Positions 1-8,314 of a DNA stretch of 64,000 nucleotides are shown here, one piece after another. The notes beneath the pieces are model-generated. The model worked only from the letters and a program-made list of their open reading frames with translations, was not told where the DNA came from and ran no database searches. The first letter of the stretch is position 1. The number at the start of each line of letters is the position of its first letter. The position numbers were made by a program, and so were the translations under genes. Source of the stretch: Brevibacterium linens ATCC 9172 (GTDB taxonomy: Bacteria; Actinomycetota; Actinomycetes; Actinomycetales; Brevibacteriaceae); assembly GCF_900169165.1 (NCBI RefSeq), contig NZ_FXYY01000017.1:1-64000 (forward strand), given 5' to 3'.

Positions 1-99
1 GCGCAGCATCCGGAACGGTTCGCGAAACCACCGACGACCCCGGCACCAGCCGAGGTCGTCGGGATCAACCATCGAGAGATAGACACGCTAGCAGCGTGA

Positions 100-597
100 G
101 TGACTCCAAACAGCTTGACAGGGCGCGGCCTCTACACTGTCGATTCTCTGCTGGCCGGTCAGATGGCGACATTCTCCAACGCCCTCGGCCACCTCGTTCT
201 GCCATCATGCGTTCTCGCTCTCTTCACCGTCGGTCTGCTCACTCGATTCAGCCGCTCGAGCGTCCTCGACATCATCAGACTCGACTATGTCAACGCGGCC
301 AAGGCTAAAGGTCTGCCGGCACGCACAGTGGTCTTCAAGTACATCTTCCGCGGAGCTCTGGTCCCGATCATCACCGTCGTCGGCCTGGCGTTCGGCTCCC
401 TGCTCTCCGGTGCGGTGCTGACTGAGACCGTCTTCGCCTGGAACGGACTCGGCCAGTATGCCTACCGTGGGGCAACCACACTGGACCTGCCCGTCATCAT
501 GGGTGTGGGCCTGGTCATCGGTATCGTCTACATCCTCGTGAATTTCATCGTCGACCTGATCTACGGCTTCGTGGATCCGAGAGTGAGGGTGAGATGA
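100..597 (+). CDS. C-terminal half of a DppB-type dipeptide ABC permease; front half missing or broken
   Basis: The 165 residues match the second half of a DppB/OppB inner-membrane permease, which normally runs to about 310-330 residues. The cytoplasmic EAA loop that docks the ATPases is visible (YVNAAKAKGLPARTVVFKY, about residues 63-81), followed by two or three membrane helices and the usual VDPRVR end. The same frame is open from base 1 but meets TGA at 97-99, after which GTG at 100 is the first possible start; no ribosome site precedes it. Either the gene carries a nonsense change or indel, or bases 1-99 are not part of it. The stop overlaps the next permease start by four bases, so it is the first visible gene of a dpp-like operon. 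The solute-binding protein is not in the window. Confidence 0.75.
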   Translation: MTPNSLTGRGLYTVDSLLAGQMATFSNALGHLVLPSCVLALFTVGLLTRFSRSSVLDIIRLDYVNAAKAKGLPARTVVFKYIFRGALVPIITVVGLAFGSLLSGAVLTETVFAWNGLGQYAYRGATTLDLPVIMGVGLVIGIVYILVNFIVDLIYGFVDPRVRVR

Positions 598-1526
598 GCA
601 TCGGCACCCCGAAGCAGCCCGCCAATGCCCCCGTCACCGAGGCGGCCCGTCGTGATCCCGTCGAACCCGGGCTGAAGAGGTGGCAGATCCGCTTCCCTAA
701 GGCCCTGCGCACTCCACTGGGTTTCGTGGGCGCAGGGATCCTCGTAATCTGGCTGATCGTGGCGATCTTCGCACCACTCCTGGCCCCATTCGACCCTTTG
801 GCGCAGAACTTCTCAAGGCTGTCTGCTCCCAACGGTGAGAATCTGCTCGGCACCGACGCACTGGGCCGGGACGTACTCTCCCGACTCCTCGTAGCCGCCC
901 GGACCACACTGCCTGCCGCGGTGTTCGTCGTCATCTGTTCGGCATTGCTCGGCTCGGTGCTGGGCGCCATCGCCGGGTACTTCGGTCGAGCCGTCGACGA
1001 GATCATCATGCGCATCGCCGATCTGGTGTTCGCCTTCCCCACAATCATCCTCGCCATGGTCATCGCAGCCGCCCTCGGACCAGGACTGAAGAACGCGATC
1101 ATCGCGATTCTGCTCGTCTCATGGCCGTCCTACGCCCGTGTCACCAGGTCTCTGGTGATGACCGCACGCAGCAGCGAATACGTCATCGCCGGACGGCTGC
1201 TCGGATTCAGCGCGGGCCGATCACTGGCCCGTGAAATCGCCCCGAACGTCCTATCCCCCGTTGTCGTGCTCGCCACTCTCGACGTCGGTTCGGCCATTCT
1301 CACAATGGCGGGTCTGTCGTTCCTGTCTCTCGGCGCCGTTCCGCCGACGCCGGATTGGGGCGCAATGATCAGCGAAGGAGTCTCTCAGTTCGCGGCCTGG
1401 TGGATCGCGTTCTTCCCCGGACTCTGCATCCTCACCATTGTCATGGCATTCAACTTCATCGGCGACAGTCTGCGCGATACTCTCGACCCGCATACCTCCC
1501 AGGAAGTCGGTGAGACGACCTCATGA
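594..1526 (+). CDS. dppC: DppC-type dipeptide ABC transporter permease
   Basis: This 310-residue protein has the DppC/OppC layout. A short cytoplasmic N-terminus leads to a first helix at about residues 42-64, then the conserved GTDALGRDVLSRL segment (86-98), four or five more helices and an EAA loop around residues 195-215 (SSEYVIAGRLLGFSAGRS). It would pair with the upstream permease to form the membrane channel of a dipeptide/oligopeptide importer. The ATG overlaps the upstream TGA (ATGA), and its own stop overlaps the next start, so translation is probably coupled. The gene is full length and intact. Substrate is inferred only from family and neighbours. Confidence 0.92.
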   Translation: MSIGTPKQPANAPVTEAARRDPVEPGLKRWQIRFPKALRTPLGFVGAGILVIWLIVAIFAPLLAPFDPLAQNFSRLSAPNGENLLGTDALGRDVLSRLLVAARTTLPAAVFVVICSALLGSVLGAIAGYFGRAVDEIIMRIADLVFAFPTIILAMVIAAALGPGLKNAIIAILLVSWPSYARVTRSLVMTARSSEYVIAGRLLGFSAGRSLAREIAPNVLSPVVVLATLDVGSAILTMAGLSFLSLGAVPPTPDWGAMISEGVSQFAAWWIAFFPGLCILTIVMAFNFIGDSLRDTLDPHTSQEVGETTS

Positions 1527-2314
1527 GCATGATCAGCATCAGGGACCTCAATCTGTTGGTCACCACGGGGAAGAAAACCACTCATATCCTCAATAATGTC
1601 TCTTTCGACCTCGAAGCAGGTCGCATCACCGGAGTCGCGGGTGCATCTGGGTCCGGCAAGACCCAGACCGGCTTGGCGATCATGGGGCTCTCACCCACGG
1701 GCGCGGAGCTGAGCGGAAGCATCGACTTCGATGGAGTCGAACTGGTGGGAATGCCTGCCAAACAGCACAATCGCCTGCGCGGAGTGCAGCTGTCGATGGT
1801 CTTCCAGGATCCGGCCTCAGCATTCCATCCCATGCTCACCGTCGGCGACCAGATCACCGATCACCTTCGACATCACCAGAAGGTATCGAAGAGAGCTGCC
1901 CTGGCCAAAGCCATCGCGATCCTCGGCCGAACCAGAGTTCCGCACCCGGAAGAAGCGGTGAAGAAATACCCCCACCAGTTCTCCGGCGGACAGCTGCAGC
2001 GTATTGCTTTCGCCTCAGCGATCATCTGCGACCCGAAGGTCCTCATCGCCGACGAACCGACTACAGCACTCGATGTCACCGTTCAGGCAGGCATCCTCCG
2101 ACTACTGCGTGAACTCTGCGACGACCTCGACCTCGCTGTGCTCCTGGTCACCCACGATTTCGGGGTGCTGTCCTCGGTCGCGGACACCATCGTCGTAATG
2201 AAGAACGGCGTCGTCGTCGAAACCGGCGAACGGGAGGCCATCATCACCGCGCCCAGACACGAGTACACGCGCTCTCTCATCGAATCCCTGCCAGGTGCGG
2301 AGGTCTCCCCGTGA
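1523..2314 (+). CDS. dppD: DppD-type ABC transporter ATP-binding protein
   Basis: This is a 263-residue nucleotide-binding subunit of the peptide importer. Visible motifs are Walker A GASGSGKT (40-47), the Q-loop in VFQDP (about 96), the ABC signature FSGGQ (153-157), Walker B VLIADEP (173-179) and the switch histidine in VTHDFG (H211). It is shorter than typical DppD (about 320-330) and lacks most of the C-terminal oligopeptide-transporter extension. It overlaps both neighbours by four bases. It should heterodimerise with the ATPase encoded next and power import. Confidence 0.93.
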   Translation: MSMISIRDLNLLVTTGKKTTHILNNVSFDLEAGRITGVAGASGSGKTQTGLAIMGLSPTGAELSGSIDFDGVELVGMPAKQHNRLRGVQLSMVFQDPASAFHPMLTVGDQITDHLRHHQKVSKRAALAKAIAILGRTRVPHPEEAVKKYPHQFSGGQLQRIAFASAIICDPKVLIADEPTTALDVTVQAGILRLLRELCDDLDLAVLLVTHDFGVLSSVADTIVVMKNGVVVETGEREAIITAPRHEYTRSLIESLPGAEVSP

Positions 2315-3147
2315 CATCGATCGACCAAGCTCCAACCGCCACCGCCGGTCGCTCCTCCGCAGCAGATGCGCCTCTGTTGTCACTCGATTCCGTTGCGTGC
2401 GAATACAAACTCGACGGCGGAGGTCGCTTCCGGGCAGTCAACGGAGTGTCTTTGGAACTGGGTCGATCGGAAGTGCTCGGACTCGTCGGCGAATCCGGCT
2501 GCGGAAAGTCGACACTGGCCAAACTCATCTGCGGATTGGAAAAACCTGCGAGCGGCTCCATCACCTTCGACGGCACACCGGTCAGAGCACTAGGTCTGAA
2601 GAAGAGAGCGAAGGAACTGCTCGGCATTCAGATGGTCTTCCAGAATCCTTACGCGTCTCTCAATCCTCGCAGGCGTATCCGTGACCAGCTCGACGATGCG
2701 CTGGCGCTCAATCCTCACGGCACGTGGAGCGTCGAATCGCTGCTGGAAGCCGTCGACTTGCCGTCCGACTCAGCACAGCGCTACTCGCATTCGTTCTCCG
2801 GCGGACAGAGGCAGCGCATCGCAATCGCTCGTGCTCTGGCCGCAGGTCCGAAAGTGCTCGTCGGGGATGAACCCATTGCGTCACTCGATGCGTTCCTCCA
2901 GGCACGGATCGCTCGAATGATGCGAGACCTCGCCATCAACTCCGGTGCCTCGATGATCTTCATCAGCCACGATCTCTCGGTTGTCCGCGACATCGCTGAC
3001 AGGGTCGCAGTGATGGAAGCCGGCCGCATCGTCGAAGTCGCTCCGACCGACCAGATCTGGAATGAACCGCAGCACCCGTACACGAAGAAGCTGCTGGCCG
3101 CCATCCCCAAGGTCGATGGTAAGGGAATCATCCCCGGCGGCAACTGA
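2311..3147 (+). CDS. dppF: DppF-type ABC transporter ATP-binding protein
   Basis: This is the second ATPase of the importer, 278 residues, starting at a GTG that overlaps the previous stop. Walker A GESGCGKST is at 60-68, the Q-loop in VFQNP near 111, signature SFSGGQRQR near 161-169, Walker B VLVGDEP near 182-188 and a switch histidine in FISHDLS. Residues 1-20 form a low-complexity Ala/Thr/Ser leader ahead of the usual start of the fold. It ends about 70 bases before the dipeptidase gene, with no obvious terminator between, so the peptidase may be co-transcribed. Confidence 0.92.
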   Translation: MTSIDQAPTATAGRSSAADAPLLSLDSVACEYKLDGGGRFRAVNGVSLELGRSEVLGLVGESGCGKSTLAKLICGLEKPASGSITFDGTPVRALGLKKRAKELLGIQMVFQNPYASLNPRRRIRDQLDDALALNPHGTWSVESLLEAVDLPSDSAQRYSHSFSGGQRQRIAIARALAAGPKVLVGDEPIASLDAFLQARIARMMRDLAINSGASMIFISHDLSVVRDIADRVAVMEAGRIVEVAPTDQIWNEPQHPYTKKLLAAIPKVDGKGIIPGGN

Positions 3148-3214
3148 CCGACCTGGCCGATCCGAGACTGGGCCGAGACCGGACGCGAAACGGCGTCGAA
3201 AGGACGGATAAGCC

Positions 3215-4369
3215 ATGGTCATTCTGATCCGCGGGGCGGAGATCTTCGCACCCGAACCGCTCGGGGTCTGCGACATCCTCGTGGAGGGCTCGCTCATCGC
3301 CCATCTCGGCGAGGTGGACAGCCGGACCGTCGCGCAGCTGCCGGGTTCGGCAGTCATTGACGCCACCGGGCTGACCGCCGTGCCCGGCTTCATCGACCCC
3401 CATGTGCACATCACCGGAGGCGGCGGCGAAGGCGGGTATGCGACTCGCACACCCGAGATCGACGTCGCCGACATCATCAGCGCAGGCGTGACCACCGTCG
3501 TCGGATGCCTCGGCACCGATTCCATCACCCGATCGCACAGCGGCCTCATCGCCAAGGCTCGCGGCCTCGAAGAAGAGGGGATCACGACGTTCGTCTACAC
3601 CGGCAGCTACCAGCTTCCCGCACGAACCATCACCGGTTCCGTCGCCGACGACATCGTCCTCTTCGACAAAGTGATCGGAGCCGGAGAGATCGCCATCTCC
3701 GAACGGCGGTCGTTCCAACCGACGATCGAGCAACTCGCCGACATCGTCAGCCAATGCCATGTCGGCGGACTGCTCAGCGGAAAAGCCGGCGTCACTCACT
3801 TCCATGTCGGATCGCATTCGACCCGCCTCGCGCCGCTTCACCGCCTCCTCGACGACTATCCGATCGCTCCGCCCGCCGTGTATGCCACCCACATCACCCG
3901 AGATGTCGAACTCATCGCCGAGGCGGTCGGCCTCGCAGCCAAAGGAGCCTATGTCGACATGACGGCCGGAGCATCCACTGCCCAGGCAATGCAGAAGTAC
4001 GTCGAATTCGGCGGCAGTCTCGATCGGCTTACCCTGTCATCGGACGCCAACGGAAGCCTGCCGAAATTCGATGTACAGGGACGCCTGACGGAACTGCAGG
4101 TGGCCGACCAGTCGACTCTGTTCGAGCAGGTGTGGGCATGTGCTGATGACAGCGGCCTGTCTCTGTCACAGGTCCTCTCGTTCGTCACCGCCAACACCGC
4201 CGATGCCCTGAAGCTTCCGCGCAAGGGACGCATCCGTGCAGGCTGCGATGCCGATCTGCTGTTCGTCGACGAGGGACACGCTATCCAGCACGGGTTTGCG
4301 CTGGGCCGTCAGACCATCAGCAACGGCGAACAGCTGATCAGAAGCACCTTCGACCAGTCACCGCGCTGA
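3215..4369 (+). CDS. iadA: Isoaspartyl dipeptidase (beta-aspartyl peptidase)
   Basis: This 384-residue amidohydrolase closely follows IadA, which cleaves beta-aspartyl (isoAsp) dipeptides released from damaged proteins. Family landmarks are PGFIDPHVHI (metal ligands H63 and H65), the glycine-rich GGGGEGGYATRTPE, SGKAGVTHFHVG and ATHITRD (further histidine ligands), and LSSDANGSLP with the catalytic aspartate. The position of the carbamylated lysine of the E. coli enzyme appears to be glutamate here (E158 in IGAGEIAIS); I recall this form from other Gram-positive homologues, so it does not argue against activity. A GAAAGGA site lies before the ATG. Its place behind the dpp genes suggests imported dipeptides are its substrate. 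Confidence 0.93.
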   Translation: MVILIRGAEIFAPEPLGVCDILVEGSLIAHLGEVDSRTVAQLPGSAVIDATGLTAVPGFIDPHVHITGGGGEGGYATRTPEIDVADIISAGVTTVVGCLGTDSITRSHSGLIAKARGLEEEGITTFVYTGSYQLPARTITGSVADDIVLFDKVIGAGEIAISERRSFQPTIEQLADIVSQCHVGGLLSGKAGVTHFHVGSHSTRLAPLHRLLDDYPIAPPAVYATHITRDVELIAEAVGLAAKGAYVDMTAGASTAQAMQKYVEFGGSLDRLTLSSDANGSLPKFDVQGRLTELQVADQSTLFEQVWACADDSGLSLSQVLSFVTANTADALKLPRKGRIRAGCDADLLFVDEGHAIQHGFALGRQTISNGEQLIRSTFDQSPR

Positions 4370-4430
4370 ACCGAATCTCACCGCTGCCAGCGCTGACTGC
4401 ACGTGGGCCGTACTATGCTCACGTCCGACT

Positions 4431-5354
4431 TCAGTTTCGAGTGACCCGCGCGGATTTCCGCTGTGCGTACTCGGCGGGGCTGAAGCCGGTGACGCGCACG
4501 AAGTCCGTGCTGAAGTGCGATTGATCGAACCATCCGAATTGCGCACCGAGGTCGGCCAGAGTCCCGTCCCAACCGCGATCGATCGCACCGACCGCATCGA
4601 TGACACGTGCTCGAGCCAGAACCTTCTTCACTCCGACCCCGCAGAAGTTGGCGAACATGCGCTGCAGAGTGCGCTCACTGATATCGGTTCTCTCCGCGAG
4701 GATCTTCAGACTCACGACCTCGGGGTCGTCAAGGATGTCGAGAACCCGCTTCAATCGCTCGAACGACGAGGTCATCTGCGGTCTCCAGGACAGCAGCCAA
4801 CTCTCCACCGACGCAGCCAATTCGCCCAGCTCCGGCATCCCGGCGTTCTGTGACGGCTGCTGCGACTGAGCAAACATCTCGGCCAGTCCGAGGTCGGACT
4901 CCAACCTCGGAAACCACTGCTCGGCCGGGACCGTCGAATCACGGATGCTCGCCGGCTTCCCGTCGGAGAAGGCCAGAGTCGCGCCCGGCTGAAAGTTCAC
5001 GCCGAAGACTCCGCCACGGCCGAAGATTCCCACATCGAAGCGCCGCTTCGTGACCGGACCGGTCACCCACGCACCCGGCCCGTCGACGTGGGCCCGACGG
5101 CTGTTGCCGAACTCGAAGGTCAGATGGATGGTCGGCTCGGACAGAGTCGCCGTCTGGTAGCTCTCACCGTCCGGCAGGTCCCACTCGACAGCCCAATAGC
5201 GTTTGACGAACGGACGCAGACGCTCGGAGACAACGCGCACGGACGAATAGCGCGCGTGCTCGAGCATCTCCCCCGGCTTGAGCACACGGCCGAGGAAATG
5301 TTGCGGCATGTCTTTGCCCGGTGACGCATTTTTCCTAGTGACCTCATCGTCCAT
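4431..5354 (-). CDS. AraC-family transcriptional regulator
   Basis: This 307-residue protein has an N-terminal sensory region of the DUF6597 kind (LRPFVKRYWAVEWDLP and PTIHLTFEFGN are typical) and a C-terminal AraC double helix-turn-helix from about residue 210 (LKILAERTDISERTLQRMF, then the second helix pair ending FSPAEYAQRK). It is probably a one-component DNA-binding regulator. It is divergent from the VOC gene; the two starts lie within 20 bases, so it may control its neighbour. The start is uncertain: ATG at 5354 has no ribosome site, and a second in-frame ATG lies at residue 16. The inducer is unknown. Confidence 0.85.
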   Translation of the reverse strand: MDDEVTRKNASPGKDMPQHFLGRVLKPGEMLEHARYSSVRVVSERLRPFVKRYWAVEWDLPDGESYQTATLSEPTIHLTFEFGNSRRAHVDGPGAWVTGPVTKRRFDVGIFGRGGVFGVNFQPGATLAFSDGKPASIRDSTVPAEQWFPRLESDLGLAEMFAQSQQPSQNAGMPELGELAASVESWLLSWRPQMTSSFERLKRVLDILDDPEVVSLKILAERTDISERTLQRMFANFCGVGVKKVLARARVIDAVGAIDRGWDGTLADLGAQFGWFDQSHFSTDFVRVTGFSPAEYAQRKSARVTRN

Positions 5355-5359
5355 GGCAC

Positions 5360-5366
5360 AAGAATG
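5360..5366. promoter_or_regulatory. Shared -10 region of two divergent genes
   Basis: AAGAAT (5360-5365) lies exactly 7 bases before ATG 5373 on the plus strand. CATTCT on the minus strand (5366-5361) lies 6 bases before the AraC-type start at 5354. Both fit the leaderless pattern seen across the window, so the two promoters would occupy the same bases and should compete for polymerase. This is inferred from sequence only. Confidence 0.4.
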
Positions 5367-5372
5367 TCAGAC

Positions 5373-5795
5373 ATGACTGACACACAGAAGACCGACACCG
5401 CCGCGACCACCGCCGACGACACCACCGCTGCCCCCGTCGCCACCTTGGCGATGGTCACCCTCGACGCCCCGAACGCTGCCGTTCTCGGAGAGTTCTACTC
5501 TTCCGTCCTCGGCTGGCCCATCGCCTATACGGACGAGAACTATGCGATGCTCACCGGCCCGAGCCATGCTCTGGGCATCGGCACGATCCCGGACTATCAG
5601 CGACCGAGCTGGCCCGACGACGGACACAAGCAGTTCCACCTCGACCTCGCCGCCGACGACATCCAGGCGGCGGCCGATCGCTGCGTCGAACTCGGCGCCA
5701 CCCGAGCCGAACCGCAGCCGGGCGAGACCTGGGTCGTTCTCCTCGATCCCGCCGGTCACCCGTTCTGCATCTCGGACGCGAAGAACTGGGGATAG
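5373..5795 (+). CDS. VOC (glyoxalase/bleomycin-resistance fold) family protein
   Basis: This is a protein of about 140 residues with one vicinal-oxygen-chelate repeat pair. After a Thr/Ala/Asp-rich leader of about 20 residues comes LAMVTLDAPNAAVLGEFYSSVLGW, a middle HLDLAADD segment, and WVVLLDPAGHPFCI near the end; the H and E ligands sit in the expected strands. Such proteins are small metalloenzymes or binding proteins (glyoxalase, dioxygenase, antibiotic-binding), and the substrate cannot be read from sequence. ATG 5373 is preferred over ATG 5364 because of the -10 spacing. It is divergent from, and perhaps regulated by, the AraC-type gene. Confidence 0.85.
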   Translation: MTDTQKTDTAATTADDTTAAPVATLAMVTLDAPNAAVLGEFYSSVLGWPIAYTDENYAMLTGPSHALGIGTIPDYQRPSWPDDGHKQFHLDLAADDIQAAADRCVELGATRAEPQPGETWVVLLDPAGHPFCISDAKNWG

Positions 5796-5823
5796 CAGTC
5801 CCGCAAGCCCGACAGCCGAGCTC

Positions 5824-6408
5824 TCAGCTCTGTCCGACCTTGTCCACCCGCACGATGTAGTGAGACCCATCGAGACCATCGACGAGGATCGTCGCCTCAT
5901 GCTTCGCATTTCCTCCGGAGACGATCCAGTTAGGCTTGAGCACTCCGCGCAGACCGCCCGCCGGAGTGATCTCGATGCCCATTCCGAGCTTCACCGTCTT
6001 GACGACTTTCGCACGCGCCAATGATCGCGCAGTCCGCTCCGCCTCGTCCCGAGTCGGCAGCGGTCCCGACTGCCCGCCGATCAGACTCGACCACTCCGAT
6101 GATCCCGCCGTGGCGCCGCGAGGGGTGAAGTCGGCGATCATGCCCCTCCCCGACACTGCGTTGACGAGCACGTCCATCCGCTGCCCCGGCCCGGATGCGC
6201 TCCGACGGAAGAGTCCGCGAGTGCGCACATCGAGGGCAGCCCACCAGAACGGATGATGGACCGCTTGGACCGCGGCGAGCGCGCCTGGGAGTTTGCGTTG
6301 GAAGACAGCGAGCGCCTCGGCAGCGGTGACGTGCGGATCCATCCGCACCGGCTCCACGACCTGCAGATCCGGGCCGACCGGGCGACCGGTTCCGGTCTCA
6401 GCGCTCAT
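5824..6408 (-). CDS. Unknown soluble protein downstream of a sodium:solute symporter
   Basis: I do not recognise this protein of about 194 residues. It has no signal peptide or membrane helix. It contains an aromatic stretch AVHHPFWWAALDVRTRG, then a beta-rich region with VNAVSGRGMIADFTPRGA and ends in a polar segment. ATG 6408 is chosen over ATG 6417 because GAAGG lies 9 bases upstream of it. The start overlaps the symporter end by 11 bases, so the two are probably translationally coupled. Association with transport is inferred from position only. Confidence 0.6.
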   Translation of the reverse strand: MSAETGTGRPVGPDLQVVEPVRMDPHVTAAEALAVFQRKLPGALAAVQAVHHPFWWAALDVRTRGLFRRSASGPGQRMDVLVNAVSGRGMIADFTPRGATAGSSEWSSLIGGQSGPLPTRDEAERTARSLARAKVVKTVKLGMGIEITPAGGLRGVLKPNWIVSGGNAKHEATILVDGLDGSHYIVRVDKVGQS

Positions 6409-7948
6409 CTCGGGCATCCTTCGGAACCTGACCGGCCAGGGAGTCGTTCTGGCCGGTGAGCATGGAAGGTGGGATCGCGCCGATCTTGTCGGTCTCCTTC
6501 ATCGCTTTGAGGACATGGGCAGGCACCGGATGCGAACGCTGGGTGGCAAGAGAGACGAGGATGAGAGCCAACGTCGAGCAGACGATCCCGATTCCCATCG
6601 GGTCGACTCCGGTGACGTCGACGAGTCCGGTCAGCTGCCATACGACCGACGACACGGTACCCAAGATCATCGAGGCGATCGCACCGGGCACGTTCGCCTT
6701 CTTCCACCAGGCGGCGGCGATGTAGACGGGAACGAACGCGGCACCGAGCACTGTGGTGGAGAAGATGACCACCTCGGCGACGGCAGGAGGATCGTTCACG
6801 GCGACGAGGTAGCCGATGACTGCGAGCACGAGGACAGTGAACCGCGACACCCACACGGACTGCTGGTCGGACATGTCCTTCTTGACGAAGCGTTGGAACA
6901 GATCCTGGCTGGCGATCGTGCCCGACTGCAGCAGCAGAGCATCGGCGGTGGACATGATCGCAGCCATGATTCCGGCCATGACGATGCCCACGGCGAAGTC
7001 CGGCAGCACTGTGTCGGCGACTGCGAAGACTGCGAGCTCCGGGTTGTCCAAGGTCGGCAGCAGGATGAGCGCCATGATGCCGACGATGTAGGGAGCAGGG
7101 ATGAACAGCAGATTGAAGCCGGTGGCGTAGAGGCTGGCGCGCCTGGCCACCGACGGCCGCTTCATCGCCATATGGCTGACGTTGACGTGCGGCCAACCCA
7201 TATAGCCGATGGAGAAGACGAGGACGGCACCGACGATGACTCCCCATTGGACGGATTCGATGCCGTCCGGGCCCCACATGGTCAGCAGGTTCGGGTTGAT
7301 CTGCCCGACCGCCTCGTTGCCGGCCGTCCATCCGCCCACCGCCTGCAGGCAGGCGATGAGGATCCACAACATGCCGATGAGCATGATGATCGCCTGCACG
7401 AAGTCGGTGTAGGCCACGGCGAGGTAGCCGCCGAGGAAGGTGTAGAAGACGATGACGCCGACAGCGATGAGCAGCGCCCACGCGTACGGGATGCCGGTGA
7501 CCATCTCGAGCCCGCGTCCGCCGGCGATGAACTGACTCATCACATAGAAGAAGATGCAGAACACGGCGACCGGTGCGGCGATCACGCGGATCCACTTCGA
7601 CGGATACCGATGTTCGAGGTATTCGATCGACGTCAGCGACCCGAGGATCTGAGAGAGCTTGCGCATCCGCCGGCCGAGGATCGAGAGATTGAGGACACCG
7701 CCGCCGATGTCGCCCATCGCGTACCAGAGTGAGAAGTAGCCCTTCGTATAGGCCAACGAACCCGCACCGAGGAACATGTACCCGGACATCGACGATGACT
7801 GCAGACGCAGAGCAGTGACCGCAGCACCCAGGCTGCGTCCGCCGAGCAGATAGCCCTCGCTGCCCTTCGAGCCGACCTTGAGCGTCCACACACCGATCCC
7901 GGCCATGGCGGCGAAGTAGATGAGCAGGAACCAGGTTTCGATATTCAT
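6398..7948 (-). CDS. Sodium:solute symporter (SSF family)
   Basis: This 516-residue integral membrane protein has the SSF/PutP-PanF architecture of about 13 helices. Typical segments are GGRSLGAAVTALRLQSSSMSG near the start, GDIGGGVLN, FYTFLGGYLAVAYTDFVQA in the middle (the family signature region) and GIMAAIMSTADALLLQSG near helix 8, which carries the Na+ site serines. It would couple sodium entry to uptake of an organic acid, amino acid or vitamin; the substrate is not evident. ATG at 7948 overlaps the stop of the small upstream membrane protein, giving a tight three-gene unit. A long open stretch upstream of the ATG is not coding. Confidence 0.9.
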   Translation of the reverse strand: MNIETWFLLIYFAAMAGIGVWTLKVGSKGSEGYLLGGRSLGAAVTALRLQSSSMSGYMFLGAGSLAYTKGYFSLWYAMGDIGGGVLNLSILGRRMRKLSQILGSLTSIEYLEHRYPSKWIRVIAAPVAVFCIFFYVMSQFIAGGRGLEMVTGIPYAWALLIAVGVIVFYTFLGGYLAVAYTDFVQAIIMLIGMLWILIACLQAVGGWTAGNEAVGQINPNLLTMWGPDGIESVQWGVIVGAVLVFSIGYMGWPHVNVSHMAMKRPSVARRASLYATGFNLLFIPAPYIVGIMALILLPTLDNPELAVFAVADTVLPDFAVGIVMAGIMAAIMSTADALLLQSGTIASQDLFQRFVKKDMSDQQSVWVSRFTVLVLAVIGYLVAVNDPPAVAEVVIFSTTVLGAAFVPVYIAAAWWKKANVPGAIASMILGTVSSVVWQLTGLVDVTGVDPMGIGIVCSTLALILVSLATQRSHPVPAHVLKAMKETDKIGAIPPSMLTGQNDSLAGQVPKDARDER

Positions 7949-8160
7949 GCCGCTCCCCCGTTCCCCTTCGCCGAGGCGGCCCCACCGTCTCGTCCATCCG
8001 TGCCGCTCGCGCTTGACGCCAGGCTCTGGTCCTCGGCCACGTCTTCGGCCCTCCAGCCGCGGGAGAAGAAGACGAATACGAGGGTGTAGATCACCCAGAT
8101 CGCAGGAATGCCGGCAATGATGACGACCGTCGCCGTCGGGAGACCGAACACGTAGACCAC
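7945..8160 (-). CDS. Small one-helix membrane protein, probable symporter accessory subunit
   Basis: This 71-residue protein has one predicted transmembrane helix (about residues 10-34, ATVVIIAGIPAIWVIYTLVF), then SRGWRAED and a Gly/Ala/Ser-rich acidic tail. Its TGA overlaps the symporter ATG. Small membrane partners are known to precede several SSF transporters, so an accessory role is likely, but I cannot assign a named family. It starts with GTG (8160); no strong ribosome site is seen. Confidence 0.65.
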   Translation of the reverse strand: MVYVFGLPTATVVIIAGIPAIWVIYTLVFVFFSRGWRAEDVAEDQSLASSASGTDGRDGGAASAKGNGGAA

Positions 8161-8314
8161 CTCGTTGTGATGCGGGGATACTGATGCTGTGAGTGAGCTT
8201 ACAACTTATCGCGAGAAGCCTGAGACTGCCGCGCCGGGTTCGCATGGTGGGAACCGCCCGAACCGCATGACCGGGCTGTCGGTCCGTACTGCCTGTCCGT
8301 TCCGCAGTGCCGCC

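Noticed and set aside
3686..3691. Glutamate in place of the bridging lysine of IadA as a possible loss of activity
   Set aside because: I recall the GEIAIS form from many Gram-positive IadA proteins, and glutamate can bridge metals in amidohydrolases. The remaining ligands are intact.
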